From the NCBI GenBank assembly GCA_036898135.1, contig CM072514.1, positions 78,333,442 to 78,397,441 on the forward strand: a stretch of 64,000 nt of DNA, given 5' to 3'. Both the position numbers and the translations under genes were made by a program. The notes below the pieces were generated by a model that worked only from the letters and a program-made list of their open reading frames with translations, was not told where the DNA came from and did no database searches. Shown piece after piece: positions 43,011-53,512 of this stretch (its first letter is position 1; each line of letters starts with the position of its first letter). This DNA comes from Oncomelania hupensis. Lineage: Eukaryota; Mollusca; Gastropoda; Littorinimorpha; Pomatiopsidae.

Positions 43011-44750
43011 ATGTCGGACCCAGTGGCCTTGAGATTGCGCTTCAAGGAATTAGGGGAAGCTTTACACTTAGCAGGGGGAGACCTAATTGCGTATATCAAT
43101 GCAGAGGTAGAGAAGCAGGAGGCTAAGGCAGAGAGAGCAGCAGAGAGAGAGGCGAAGAAACTCGAAGCGGCAGAGAGAGCTGCAGAGAGAGAACAGAAAA
43201 AAGCAGAACTAGAAGCAGAGCAAAAGAAATTAGAACTAGAGCAGAAGAAATTAGAGGCAGAGAGAGAAACGAAGAAATTAGAACTAGAAGCAGAGCAGAA
43301 GAAACTAGAATTAGAAGTAGAACAGAAGAAGGCAGCATTAGCAGCAGAGAGAGAAGCAGAAATTAGGAGGTGGGATTATGAGCGGGCAGAAAAAGAAAAA
43401 GAGAGGGCAGAAAAAGAAAAAGAGAGGGAAGAAAAGGAAAAAGAAAGACAGCATGAGTTAGAGCTAAGGAGATTGGGATCAGGAGCTTCAAGTTCTTCCT
43501 CAACCCCTTCCCACTCAGATCAGCTAGAGGTAGCCCCCAACCCTGTACAAGGAATGTCATTTCCACTGGGAACATTCAATGAGAGAGTAGAAGGTCTAGA
43601 TCTCTATCTGACTAGGTTTGAGCGTCTAGCAACAGAGTATAAACTAGATCCCACTCATTGGTCTTTTAAGCTTAGTCAAGGGCTTAGAGGAAAGGCTTAT
43701 GACATCTACAGTAAGCTACCGACTGACAGAGTGACTGACTATCACAAAGTAAAAGAGGCACTCCTAACGGGATTCGAACTGACAGGAGAATGCTACCGGC
43801 AAAAGTTCCGCACCAATCGGAGAGTGAAAGGAGAGAGCTATGCGCAGTTCGCGGATCGGTTGTCTACAATGCTGGATAAGTGGATTAGCCAGTCAGCCAC
43901 GGCTAAGACGTATGATGGACTGACAGAACTGTTAGTATGGGAACAGCTACGGGAAACCATGACCCCCGAGCTGAGAACATTCTCAGTAGAGCAGGGCGCG
44001 GAAAGACTGGAGGATCTGGTCAAGGTCGCAGATAGGTACGTGGCCGCCCACGGAGAAGCCAAGAGCTTCAGGCGAGACCTAAAGCCTAACGGGAAAGAGG
44101 CACAGAAACGAAGCCCTAACCGGGAAGAGCGCACCGCGAATAAGCCGAATAACCCCAGACCTGGGCAAAATAAAGGACCCAACACGGAATTCGAGAAAAG
44201 AGGTCCCGCAGAACAGAGACGGTATTGTTCGTTCTGCAACAGAAACAATCACTCCACCGCAGAATGTTTCAAGTTGGCCGCACAACGTAGGGAAGAGCGC
44301 GAAAGCCGGCCAGCGCACAGAGTTCTAACTCAAAGTAGCGGTAACAAGCCACACACGATCGGAGATCACCCATCGGTGACAGACACGGTCAAGGTCAACG
44401 GAAAAGAAGCGAACTGTCTGTATGACACAGGTCTATCATACGACGCGATAGTTAGCGAATCTCTTGTATCGCGCGCGGACTTGACAGACAAGACAGTCGA
44501 CTTACAAGGAGCAGACTTGACGAAACCGACGACTACTTGCCCAATAGCTTGGATCGAAGTAGAGAGTAGGTACGTCACAGGACGAATCCAAGCAGCTGTT
44601 TTACAGAAACCCCTGTATGATCTAGTGCTAGGTTGTAGGTATGTGTTCTTAGGCACGCCCCCCAACACTGTAGAGATAGCTGCAGTGCAAACCAGGGCCC
44701 AAGCTAAAACCCAACCACCCCAGCCCGAGTTCGCTTCAAATCCAGGACTC
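43011..44750 (+). CDS. gag: Gag-protease of the Gmr1-like element
   Basis: From the ATG at 43011: residues 1-30 (MSDPVALRLRFKELGEALHL), a long Glu/Lys/Arg-rich coiled coil (about 33-155), a Ser/Pro linker, then a capsid-like region (about 185-350) with FNERVEGLDLYLTRFERLA and a C-terminal part LTELLVWEQLRETMTPELRT that resembles the SCAN domain. The zinc knuckle YCSFCNRNNHSTAECF has C406, C409, H414 and C419 (Cx2Cx4Hx4C). A retroviral-type aspartic protease follows with NCLYDTGLSYDAIV (Asp 472 in DTG). Beyond about 44750 the frame continues to 45326, but it is only a shadow of the integrase in the next frame. Confidence 0.9.
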
Positions 44751-47562
44751 GGAAGAGATCAAAACAGCACAGAAAGAAGACACCTCGATAGCGAAGTGCT
44801 TCCAGAAGCTACCCAAGGCGCACACACCCCCGCACAAGGGAGACTTCTACATGGAAGAGGGAGTTCTACATCGACAAGGAGATGGAGATCACACGCAACT
44901 AGTACTACCAGCCACCCTTCGAGCCCAAGTACTAGAACTAGGCCACAGCATGCCACTCAGCGGACACATGGGAATCGGAGCCACAGTGCAGAGAATCAGC
45001 GCACACTACTATTGGCCAGGAATCACGGAGGATGTCAAGCGCTACGTGAAATCTTGCCACCAATGTCAACGATATTCCCCGCGACATCACACCGTACCCG
45101 TTACCTTAGGACCATCGGTAGTAGTCGGCGTGCCATTCCAGCAAGTCTCAGTAGACATAGTGGGACCACTGCCCATGACCAAGAAGAGGAACAGATTTCT
45201 ACTCACACTCGTCGACGCATGTACGATGTGGTGCGAAGCAGTCCCGTTGCCAGCGATCGACACCAAGAAGATCGCAGATGCACTCATCGCCATCTTTACC
45301 AGAGTCGGATTCCCGGACAGCATTAGAACGGACAACGGATCTCAGTTCACCGGCCGCCTGATGCAAGACGTGTTCGAGTTGATACAAGTTCATCACATTC
45401 GCACACCACCATACCACCCAGCCAGCAACGGACAAGTAGAAAGACTGAATGGAACCCTTCTCACCATCCTCAGGAAAGTCGCCGACGACAATCCAGAAGC
45501 GTGGGACACCTACGTGAATGCGGCACTGTTCGCATACCGAGAAACGCCCCATGCAGCCACAGGCTACACCCCGTCAACATTGCTATTCGGCAGACCTCTA
45601 GCCGGACCGCTAGAAGCCCTACGCAGAAGTTGGACGGAAGCCAAGATAGACGACACACCAAGAGGTGCCACCAAGTACGTCGCAGACCTGCAGGAAACCC
45701 TCAAAGCAACGTGGAAGAAAGCTGGTGAAGCACTGAAGAAGGCAAGAGCCCGTCAGGCGAAGTACTACAACCGCCACGCGAAGGACAGAGAACTGCAAGT
45801 CGGCGATCAAGTGCTACTCTTACTTCCAAGTGGAACCAACAAGCTGGACATCGCTTGGAGAGGACCGTACCGGGTGACTGCCAAGAAATCCAAGACAGTC
45901 TATCAAGTAGAGGTGAACGGGAGAGCCCGGTACCACCACATCAATCTCCTCAAGAAGTATACGGACAGACCAGCGACCCCCAGCACTCACAACTTGTTAG
46001 CCATCGCCATCGCGGAAGAAGGAGAAAGCATGGAGACCAATGCAGTAGAGTATCCCCTGCACTCCAAAGAAACCTACAAAGACGTGATACTCAACGGAGA
46101 CCTAGCCGCTAAACAACGACAGCAAGTACGACAGGTCATTCGACAACATCAGACTGTGCTCACAGACCGACCAGGGAGGACAGACCTCGTCGAAGTAACC
46201 TTAACGGTGACCGACCCAACACCCGTCCGCCAGAAGCTCTACCCGATGCCACTGTCTCAGCAGCGAGCCATCAAGGAAGAGATAGACACCTTACTGGCAG
46301 CCGGAATCATCTCAGAGTCTACTTCACCCTACAGCGCAGGCACGGTATTGTTGCGAAAACCCAACGGAGAGCATCGACTGTGCATCGACTTCAGACTCCT
46401 GAATGCGGTAACGCAGTTCCAGCCAGAGCCACTCCCGGACCAGACAGACCTATTTGCCAAGCTACAGCGCGCTAAGTACTTCTCACGTATCGACCTCAGC
46501 AAAGGATACTACCAGATACCAGTACAACCACAAGTCCGAAAGTACCTAGCGTTCAGCACTATGGAAGGACACTTCGAGTTCAACGTACTTCCATTCGGAC
46601 TCCACAACGCACCCAGCATCTTCAGCGCCATGATGCGAAAACTCCTGGCACCCCTGAGCAGCGAGCACCTACATTCGTTTATGGACGACATCCTCATCGC
46701 AACACCTACGTGGGAGGAACATGTCACTCTCCTACAGCAACTACTCGCCCGCCTCAGAGACACGGGATTGACGGCAAGACCCACCAAATGTCAGATTGGA
46801 TTCACAGAGCTAGAATTTCTGGGACACACCATCAGTCAAGGAAGCCTGCGACCGGTAGAAAAGACAGTGAAACGCCTACTCGACGCTACTAGGCCCAAGA
46901 CCAAGAAGGAAGTGCAGTCGTTTCTAGGACTCTGCGGCTTCTACCAGAAGTTCATCCCCAACTACAACAGCATCGCCGTACCACTGACAAATGGAACCCG
47001 GAAAATCGCCCCGGACAAAGTCGTATGGACAGCCGAATGCGAGACAGCATTCCAAACACTCAAGGACAGAATGACATCGGCGCCAGTACTCCACCTACCC
47101 GATTTGACTCAGCCATTCGTTCTTCGCACCGACGCAAGCGACTTAGGCCTCGGAGCAGTACTGCTACAGCGCGACCCCAAGAATGCAGAGACGCTATTCC
47201 CTGTCGCCTACGCAAGCAGAAAATTGAGACCCGCCGAGACCCACTACGCCACGTCGGAGAAAGAATGCCTTGGACTAGTCTGGGCCATACAGAAGTTTCA
47301 ACTCTACCTGTATGGGACCCACTTCACAGTTCAGGTGGACCATCAACCACTATCGTTCCTGGCAGCCTCCAAGTCTTTGAACTCTCGCCTGATGAGATGG
47401 GCACTCACCCTTCAGGCATACTCATTCCAAATCGAGTACATCCCCGGCAAAGAGAACCACGGAGCCGACTACCTCAGTCGCCATCTCGTGGAGGACACAG
47501 CAGCTGTCGCCCACCCAACACAACTAAGGGCCACAGCACCAGAATTCGTCCCCGCCCAGTAA
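44751..47562 (+). CDS. pol: Pol (integrase-RT-RNase H) of the Gmr1-like element
   Basis: The +1 frame is open from about 44750; the first Met is at 44851. Numbered from that Met: integrase zinc-binding HHCC (H32, H39, C69, C72), catalytic core D102 (VSVDIVGPLP), D161 (RTDNGSQF), E197 (NGQVERLNG), which is DD35E spacing, and a GPY/F module (WRGPYRV, 335-340). RT spans about 455-645 with D546 (FSRIDLSKGYYQ), LPFGLHNAPSIF and FMDDILIAT (608-614). RNase H has D759 (LRTDASDLGLGAVL), E803, D828 and D871. The order is IN, then RT, then RNase H. No inactivating stop is seen to the TAA at 47560-47562. How pol is expressed from the gag frame is not known (see findings). Confidence 0.93.
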
Positions 47563-47729
47563 TACCCTGTCACTAGTGTCCATAGCTACCTGGCACAGCA
47601 TTGCAGCTCAGGTAGAGCAACTTACTTAGTTTGTAAATAGGACCCTAGGATAGTGCAGAGTTAAACTAGGCTCTGTAGTAGAAAAAGGTCGAATCCAGTA
47701 GTCATCGCCTTTTTTCAGTTGAGGGAGCC
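47563..47729 (+). other. 3' untranslated region and polypurine tract
   Basis: 167 bp between pol stop and the 3' LTR. GTTGAGGGAGCC directly before TGTCACG (47730) is the only purine run and probably primes plus-strand synthesis, but it is weak. Confidence 0.5.
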
Positions 47730-49257
47730 TGTCACGAACTGGCTAGCTTTAACTCTGCCCATTGACTATTTAGCCATGTGTAGTATTTGTAACAGTAGAG
47801 AGTTAGTATAGTACACAGCAGCAATTAAACCACACACCGCGAGCCCGACCCACGCTACGCAGTGAGTCAGCACTTGAGCTTTGAATCGGACCGTTTTAAC
47901 CAATCAGAGCAGGCTCAGTGGGTAGAGCAGTATTGACTGTGTCAGAGCCTAACACAGTTTGAATCAGTCGTGTGTGAGACGAGGTAGAGTCAACATCTCC
48001 ACAGCTAGAGAAATCTCTACACTCATAGACCAGGAATCAGGACTTTGAAATCTTAGAATTCTCTCAAGTCATCACGGGCCTGAACTTGTCAAACAGGTAA
48101 ATGAACACCCTTCTGTTTCATCGTGATATATTTATATTATTGTTGAAATTATGTTTGTGGAATTTGCTATGCATAAATGTGAATTATTAATCCGAATTTG
48201 CCGTACCACGTGGAAGAGCCGAGCACGAGGCGAAACACGACCGGTTGCGCCGCCATGTTGTATCCCGTACGGAACCACTGTTGTTTAACTTATATGTATG
48301 TTTGCAGACCAGTGGCTGTACCACTGAATGTTTATATTATTATTAATTCTGTATGTGTATAGTTAGACACGATTGATATTTATGTATGTATAGGAATTTA
48401 GAGTTGAGATTCCAGTGGAACCCGGAAGTAGCAGAATGTTCGTCGCTTATGTATAGAGATGTGGAGCTATCACTGAGGGCTACTTGGCTTTCAGTGAGAC
48501 GCTCTGCACAAACCGATTATTCAGGGTTGTGCAGAATTTCGTCTCTTATATTACAGACGAGCAGGCGAGCTATCCCGAGCTATCCCGAGCTATCCTGTGC
48601 GACCCACTCCACAGAAACGACTAGTTGGTTGAGGAGACTCTACCGCACAAGTCGGAAAGAGATACCTTGAAACACACCCTGTCAGACCCCACAGCGTGGC
48701 AAGGGAACCCAACTACACAACGACACAGGTGGACCAGAAGCTACCTCACAGAAGGACTTCGAACACCCCACACATGAGTTAAGTGCATAAGGCGAAGGTG
48801 CACTTAAACTGATCATAACAGGACCACAGTAGTCCAACTCTTCAGAAACTGTAAAACGGACCACAGTAGTCCAAATCTACATGAGATATTATAGCAAGTG
48901 CCCGAGGAAGATATAACAGCTGCCTAGACTATCAGCGATCGAACTATTAGCATTGATTGAGACTTTTTAAGTTAGATTAGTACTTAGAGAATCTTGTATA
49001 GAGTAGAAGAAATAAATGTGTGATTTTAACTGTTATCAAGTGGCTGGACTACATATGATTCATAGCCGTGTGAAAGCTAGTGTGACAGTATCTTTTACCA
49101 TTTTTCTATCTATCTCTGTACCCCAACCTTAACACAGAACGAGCTAAACAAATAAATTTATTAAAGTAATTCATAGGGTGACTTACTAGCAGTTCCCACC
49201 GAATAAACGTGAGGGTCCATAATTCCATTGTGCAGAGCCCATAAACCCCACGTGACA
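47730..49257 (+). repeat. 3' LTR
   Basis: 1528 bp. It aligns without indels to the 5' LTR at an offset of 6621 bp, with two substitutions noticed by eye (41416/48037 G/T and 41497/48118 C/T). It is followed by the second ACTAG. Confidence 0.95.
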
Positions 49258-51267
49258 ACTAGTCATATTAAAAAACAGTTTGCTCATAGAAAAAGTACTC
49301 TTGCTGCATTTTTCGACGTCAAAAAAGCATATGACAGTGTGTGGCATGCAAGATTGTTATATAAATTAAAAAATATTGGAATAAGTGGTCATATGTATAA
49401 TTATATAAAAAATTATTTAAATGGTAGATCTATATGTACACGAGTAGGAAACACTTATTCATCTTATCATAACATTGACATGGGAATTCCTCAGGGCTCT
49501 ATAATTGCTCCATTATTGTTTTCAATACTTATTCACGATCTTCCCACGGTTATTTCTAATCAAATAAATGTTGTTCAGTACGCTGATGATATTGCCATGT
49601 GGATTAATACATCTCTTCGAAAACATACTAAACAGAGAGTAATAACACATGTACAAAAACTGTTTCAAGAAGAACTGAAAAACCTTAATTTATTTATGAG
49701 AAAAAATGGTCTGGAATTGTCATCTGAAAAAACGTTTTTAATGCTTTTTAATAATGGTATTAATCCTAAATGTTTACCTGTTTTGAAATTAAATGATGAG
49801 ATTCTTATATATAAGAAACAGGTTAAATTTCTTGGTGTTCAGCTAACTTCTAAATTAAACTGGAAATTACACATTGAACATTTAATAACAAAGGCAAGAA
49901 AATCCCTAAATTTATTAAAAATTATTAGTGTACAAAATTGAGGTCAGGATACCAAATCCCTCTTACATTTAGCAATATCACTAGTCCGTTCAAAGCTTGT
50001 TTATGGTCAGGAGGTGTACTTTTCATCAAACAATACATTATTAAATAAATTACAAAGCATCGACAGTAGAGCTATTAAAGTTGCATTAGGTGTTCCAGTT
50101 CATGCTAATACAATTAAAACATACCAAGAAGCTGGAATATTACCGTTAAACCAACAACGTCACTTAGCTACTTCAAAATATGTACTAAGATGTTTATCTG
50201 TCCCTAATTCAGTACAAGAAGAAATTTTTATAGATGCAGAAGATTATCCCAAAAGAACTAAACATATTAATTATTTGCAGCCAATTAAGAACTATACAAA
50301 AGATCTTTTTCAAAAGTGTAACATTGATATCACAGCAATTCCTGTTATGCCACTAATATCACCTATTCCACCATGGGAGCACAGAAATGCAAATTTTAAC
50401 ATTGATTATAGTGTAACTAAAAAAGATGATAACACTAATCTCTTAGTTACTGAGGTAAAAGAGCATATTGAAAATAATTATTTAAACCATTTGAAGATTT
50501 TTACAGATGGTTCGGTGTTAGATTCTTTAGATAGTGGATCGGCTTTTATCATTCCTGCTTTAAATGTAAGACGCTCATATTATCTAGGAAATGGGTTTTC
50601 TATCTTTACGAGTGAGCTTTATGCTATTATAATGGCTCTCAACTACATTCTGACTTTACCGTTAGAGCTCTTTGGTTTACTGATTTGTGTCGATTCAAAA
50701 GCGGTTTTGTATGCTTTAAAACAGGGTAATTCCAAAGTAAGAAATGAATTCATATATGAAATTAAACATATGATCCATTGTATATTCTCTAGAGGCATAG
50801 GTGTTGATTTTTGTTGGGTTCCAGCACATTGTGGAATTCTTTGGAACGAAGTGTGTGACAAGTTAGCCAAAGAGGGAGCACTAAGATCATTAGATTCCAT
50901 TTCTGTCAAAAATTTGAGTTTGTGTTGTCCTGAAATGTATTCCTTATTAGAAAAAGTAGTATGTCAAGATACTAGCATTAAAAAGGTTACTATACCAAAC
51001 TGTTCACGACAGTTGTCAAAATTAATATACAAGTTAAAAATGAACTCATGGAATACTAAATATTCAGCAGATATTCAGTGTATGTGTGGCAAAAATATAT
51101 CAGTTTACCATATTTTATTAGAATGTCCAGTTTTAAATGCACTGTATGAAAACCAAGGACATCATTTGACTGAATATGGGCATTCTTTAGATGATGTATT
51201 ACATCATTCACAGATAACAGCAGTTGTGAAAATTATTGCAATGACTCCTATTGGTAGACTTTTATAG
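49258..51267 (+). pseudogene. LINE ORF2, second part: RT palm, RNase H, zinc knuckle
   Basis: The frame resumes at the second ACTAG exactly in phase with 41101-41108. RT motifs: AAFFDVKKAYDSVWH, GIPQGSIIAPLLFSI and QYADDIAMW (YADD catalytic pair). A TGA at 49939-49941 is the only stop; after it, in the same frame, come LVRSKLVYGQEVYFSSNN, then RNase H: KIFTDGSVLDSLDSGSAF (first Asp), FTSELYAII (Glu), LICVDSKAVLYAL (second Asp), WVPAHCGILWNEVCDKLAKE (last acidic). The C-terminal CMCGKNISVYHILLECPVL is a CCHC-type knuckle of I/Jockey elements. It is inactive because of the stop, the shift in the first half and the LTR insertion. Confidence 0.87.
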
Positions 51268-51409
51268 TTTGGTTTTAAATCCCTCTTCCCATTTCATTCC
51301 GTTTTGTTATAAGGTTCTTAATTGTGATTTGATTATATTGTTGTTGTTATTAATTAATGTCTAATATCACCTGAATGTGTGAATAGACAATAAATGAAAT
51401 ATTGATTGA

Positions 51410-51795
51410 TCCTCTGTTATCGCTGTGCCCTGGACCTCCTCCATACTGGAGCTCTGCTCGGTCGTTGCACTTCTCAGACTATCCCAGTCTGCTTTTGAAT
51501 AGATGGGGATGTCTCGTGCAGCCTGCTTTTTCTTCAGTGCGCTGACCTGGACTTCATAGTATGCAGTGGTTTGAAATCCCCAGGATGACCTCAACTCTTG
51601 GGATTAGCTGTGGACAGTTGGTAAGGAGCAGGTCCAAAGTGTTCTCCCCACTCGTGGGTTTTCTAACCAGCTGTTCCAAACCATGGTTGTTAATCATGTC
51701 CATAAAGTCAGAGTGTAGGACAGGGTATTGAGACTTGGGCCTCTGTGTAGGAATCTGCCAGTCCCAACCAGGAAAGTTGAAGTCTCCCCTCACTT
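51410..51795 (-). mobile_element. CR1/L2-like LINE endonuclease fragment, minus strand
   Basis: The minus strand reads MRGDFNFPGWDWQIPTQRP (GDFN motif), SDFMDMINNHGLEQLVRKPT, SGENTLDLLLTNCPQLI and VEVILGISNHCIL (the SDH site here SNH). Typical CR1/L2 endonuclease C-terminal half. The preceding part is a linker remnant. Confidence 0.75.
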
Positions 51796-51799
51796 GAAA

Positions 51800-52550
51800 C
51801 CACCTCCAGAGCGTTTGAAATGGAAATAAGTGCAGAGAAGACGAAATTGATGACTAACAACACCAATGGTATCAACACGGACATCAAAGTCCAAGGCCAA
51901 TCCGAATCCCTGAAATTGGTGCAGAGCTTCAAGTATTTAGGAGCCATTGTATCAGGCAATGGGTCCTGACAGGAAATCCTCTCCAGGATTGCACAAACAA
52001 CTGCTGACCTGACAAGGTTGAAGCCCATTTGGAAAAGACAGGACCATCAGTCTACACTCCAAGATAAGGTTGCTGCGCTCCCTTGTCATCTTCATCTTCC
52101 TGTACGCTTGCGAAACATGGACCCACACAACAGACCTACAACGAAGAATACAAAACATGGAGATGGGGTGCTACAGAAGACTTCTGGGCGTTTCCTATAC
52201 CCAGCACATCACCAACGACGATGTTCGACATACCATCACACAAGCCATTAGACAACACGATGACATGCTCACAGGGGTAAAGAAACGGAAACTCCGATGG
52301 TATGGCCACATCACCAGAGCGTCAGGCCTTGCAAAAACCGTCCTACAAGGCACTGTGCAAGGAGGCAGAAGAAGAGAGAGACAGAAAAATAGATGGGAAG
52401 ACAACAGTCTAGAATGGGCTGGCTTGACACTCAGCGAAGCCATGAGGGTTGCTGAGGACAGAGAAAGATGGAGTGCGCTGGTTAAACGATCATCTGTGGT
52501 GCCCCAACGACTTTCGAGTTACGGGATAGAATAGGATAGGATAGGACCTG
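51800..52550 (+). mobile_element. RTE-like LINE C-terminus and tail, plus strand
   Basis: MEISAEKTKLMTNNTNGINT-like start at 51819, GSS..FKYLGAIV, RLRSLVIFIFLYACETWTHT, GCYRRLLGVSYTQHITNDDV, KRKLRWYGHITRASGLAKTV, WEDNSLEWAGLTLSEAM and LVKRSSVVPQRLSSYG, then a GGATA tail at 52535-52546. One of the best C-termini of the family; a TGA at 51967 breaks it. Confidence 0.8.
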
Positions 52551-52554
52551 AAAC

Positions 52555-53005
52555 CGCATAGCGGCAGAATGTAATCGATCAGATTATGGAGCTGACCGTC
52601 TGGAGCAAGCTATGTCGTTCTTCAGTACAGCTAGCGCACAAAAAGAGTATTCGCAAGGGTGAGTATGCGGCTTCAAGCTCTTGTTCCTCTCCAGCCAATC
52701 CAACAACGTCATCGGCAAAACGGAGGTTGGAGATTGCTCTGTCCCCTTTGCTTACTGTACCTTCATGATCTGCAAGGACCTCTGGCATGATGCGCCCCAG
52801 AAAGATGTTGAAGAGTGTTGGAGAGTAGGCATCCTTGACGCACGCTGATTGTTGTTCTGAACCAGTTCCCGATGGCGCTGTTGTGGAGGACTGCACTGGT
52901 AGCCTTGTCGTGCAGGCTTTTGATATCTTCAAAAAGGTTGGAGCTGATGTTGTACACTCTCATGGTTGCCCACAGAGCTGCCTGCCAGATTCGGTCAGCA
53001 TTTTG
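52555..53005 (-). mobile_element. RTE-like LINE RT fragment, minus strand
   Basis: The minus strand encodes LWATMRVYNISSNLFEDIKS, SAIGNWFRTTISVRQGCLLS, NIFLGRIMPEVLADHEGTVS and NLRFADDVVGLAGEEQELE (FADD). These are the RT palm blocks. It meets the plus-strand copy 51800-52550 tail to tail. Confidence 0.8.
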
Positions 53006-53137
53006 CTGTCAGGAAAAGTTATAAAATGAGCATTTTTTAATTTAGCGGACAATAACTCAAAATCAGATATGCGCACTATAATCAAAGTACATACAATATA
53101 CAGAGGGCAATTTCCTTTCAAACGATCGACACAGAGG

Positions 53138-53205
53138 ATTAGTTAGTTTGTTAGTTAGTGATTGTTTCTAGGGTCTAGCGGACTGCAAAGAGCCGAATCA
53201 GAACC
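53138..53205 (-). mobile_element. Diverged 3' end of the 590-bp repeat
   Basis: AGTTTGTTAGTTAGTGATTG is the tail, followed by TTTCTAGGGTCTAGCGGACT and GAGCCGAATCAGAACC. Weak but consistent with the other copies. Confidence 0.5.
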
Positions 53206-53397
53206 ACAACTTGGAGGGTAAAGAATAAAGCTGTTGAGTTTGGACACGCTCACGGATGCTACATTTCGGGAGTGGACCTCGTCTATATATTTATATCACA
53301 CTCTGCTTCATGTTGATGATTGTGGATAGTGGAGCACTGATATTACATTTTAGAAGTTAGAGAAAGGAAAGGTTGAGAGAAGGGAGGAGAGTGGAAA

Positions 53398-53413
53398 TCG
53401 AGAGAGAGAGAGA

Positions 53414-53496
<83 letters not shown>

Positions 53497-53512
53497 TGTG
53501 TGTGTGTGTATG
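53398..53512. repeat. GA then GT microsatellite
   Basis: About 47 GA units (with two GG breaks) followed by seven GT units. Open frames across it are repeat-derived. Confidence 0.95.

Larger units (their letters stand above)
41109..49257 (+). mobile_element. Gmr1-like LTR retrotransposon with IN before RT, complete
   Basis: 8149 bp with identical-length 1528-bp LTRs (TGTCACG...CGTGACA) and the 5-bp duplication ACTAG at 41104-41108 and 49258-49262. Gene order is gag (coiled coil, capsid, zinc knuckle) - protease - integrase - reverse transcriptase - RNase H. RT and RNase H are Ty3/gypsy type, but IN lies before RT as in Ty1/copia. This arrangement is the defining feature of Gmr1-like elements. 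LTRs differ by at least two substitutions seen by eye (41416/48037 and 41497/48118), so insertion is recent. It interrupts a LINE in frame. Gag-PR and pol are in different frames. Confidence 0.93.
37861..51410 (+). mobile_element. Two-ORF LINE (esterase-like ORF1; EN-RT-RNase H ORF2), split by an LTR element
   Basis: Removing the LTR element 41109-49257 and one ACTAG leaves a LINE of about 5.4 kb. It has ORF1 (37915-39123), a 224-bp spacer, and ORF2 (39348 to 51267) with endonuclease, RT, RNase H and a terminal zinc knuckle. The 3' end is AATAAATGAAATATTGATTGAT near 51390-51410, a short-repeat tail. The 5' end is unclear. Only two inactivating lesions, apart from the LTR insertion, are visible in ORF2, so it is fairly young. 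RNase H after RT puts it near the I/Jockey group. Confidence 0.85.

Noticed and set aside
43123..43338. Leu/Ser-rich minus-strand ORF
   Set aside because: Antisense shadow of the Gag coiled coil.
44750..45326. C-terminal extension of the Gag ORF
   Set aside because: It is the out-of-frame shadow of the integrase; composition becomes Thr/His/Arg-rich without conserved motifs.
45501..47576. Several plus- and minus-strand ORFs across pol
   Set aside because: All are alternative-frame shadows of the integrase-RT-RNase H frame.
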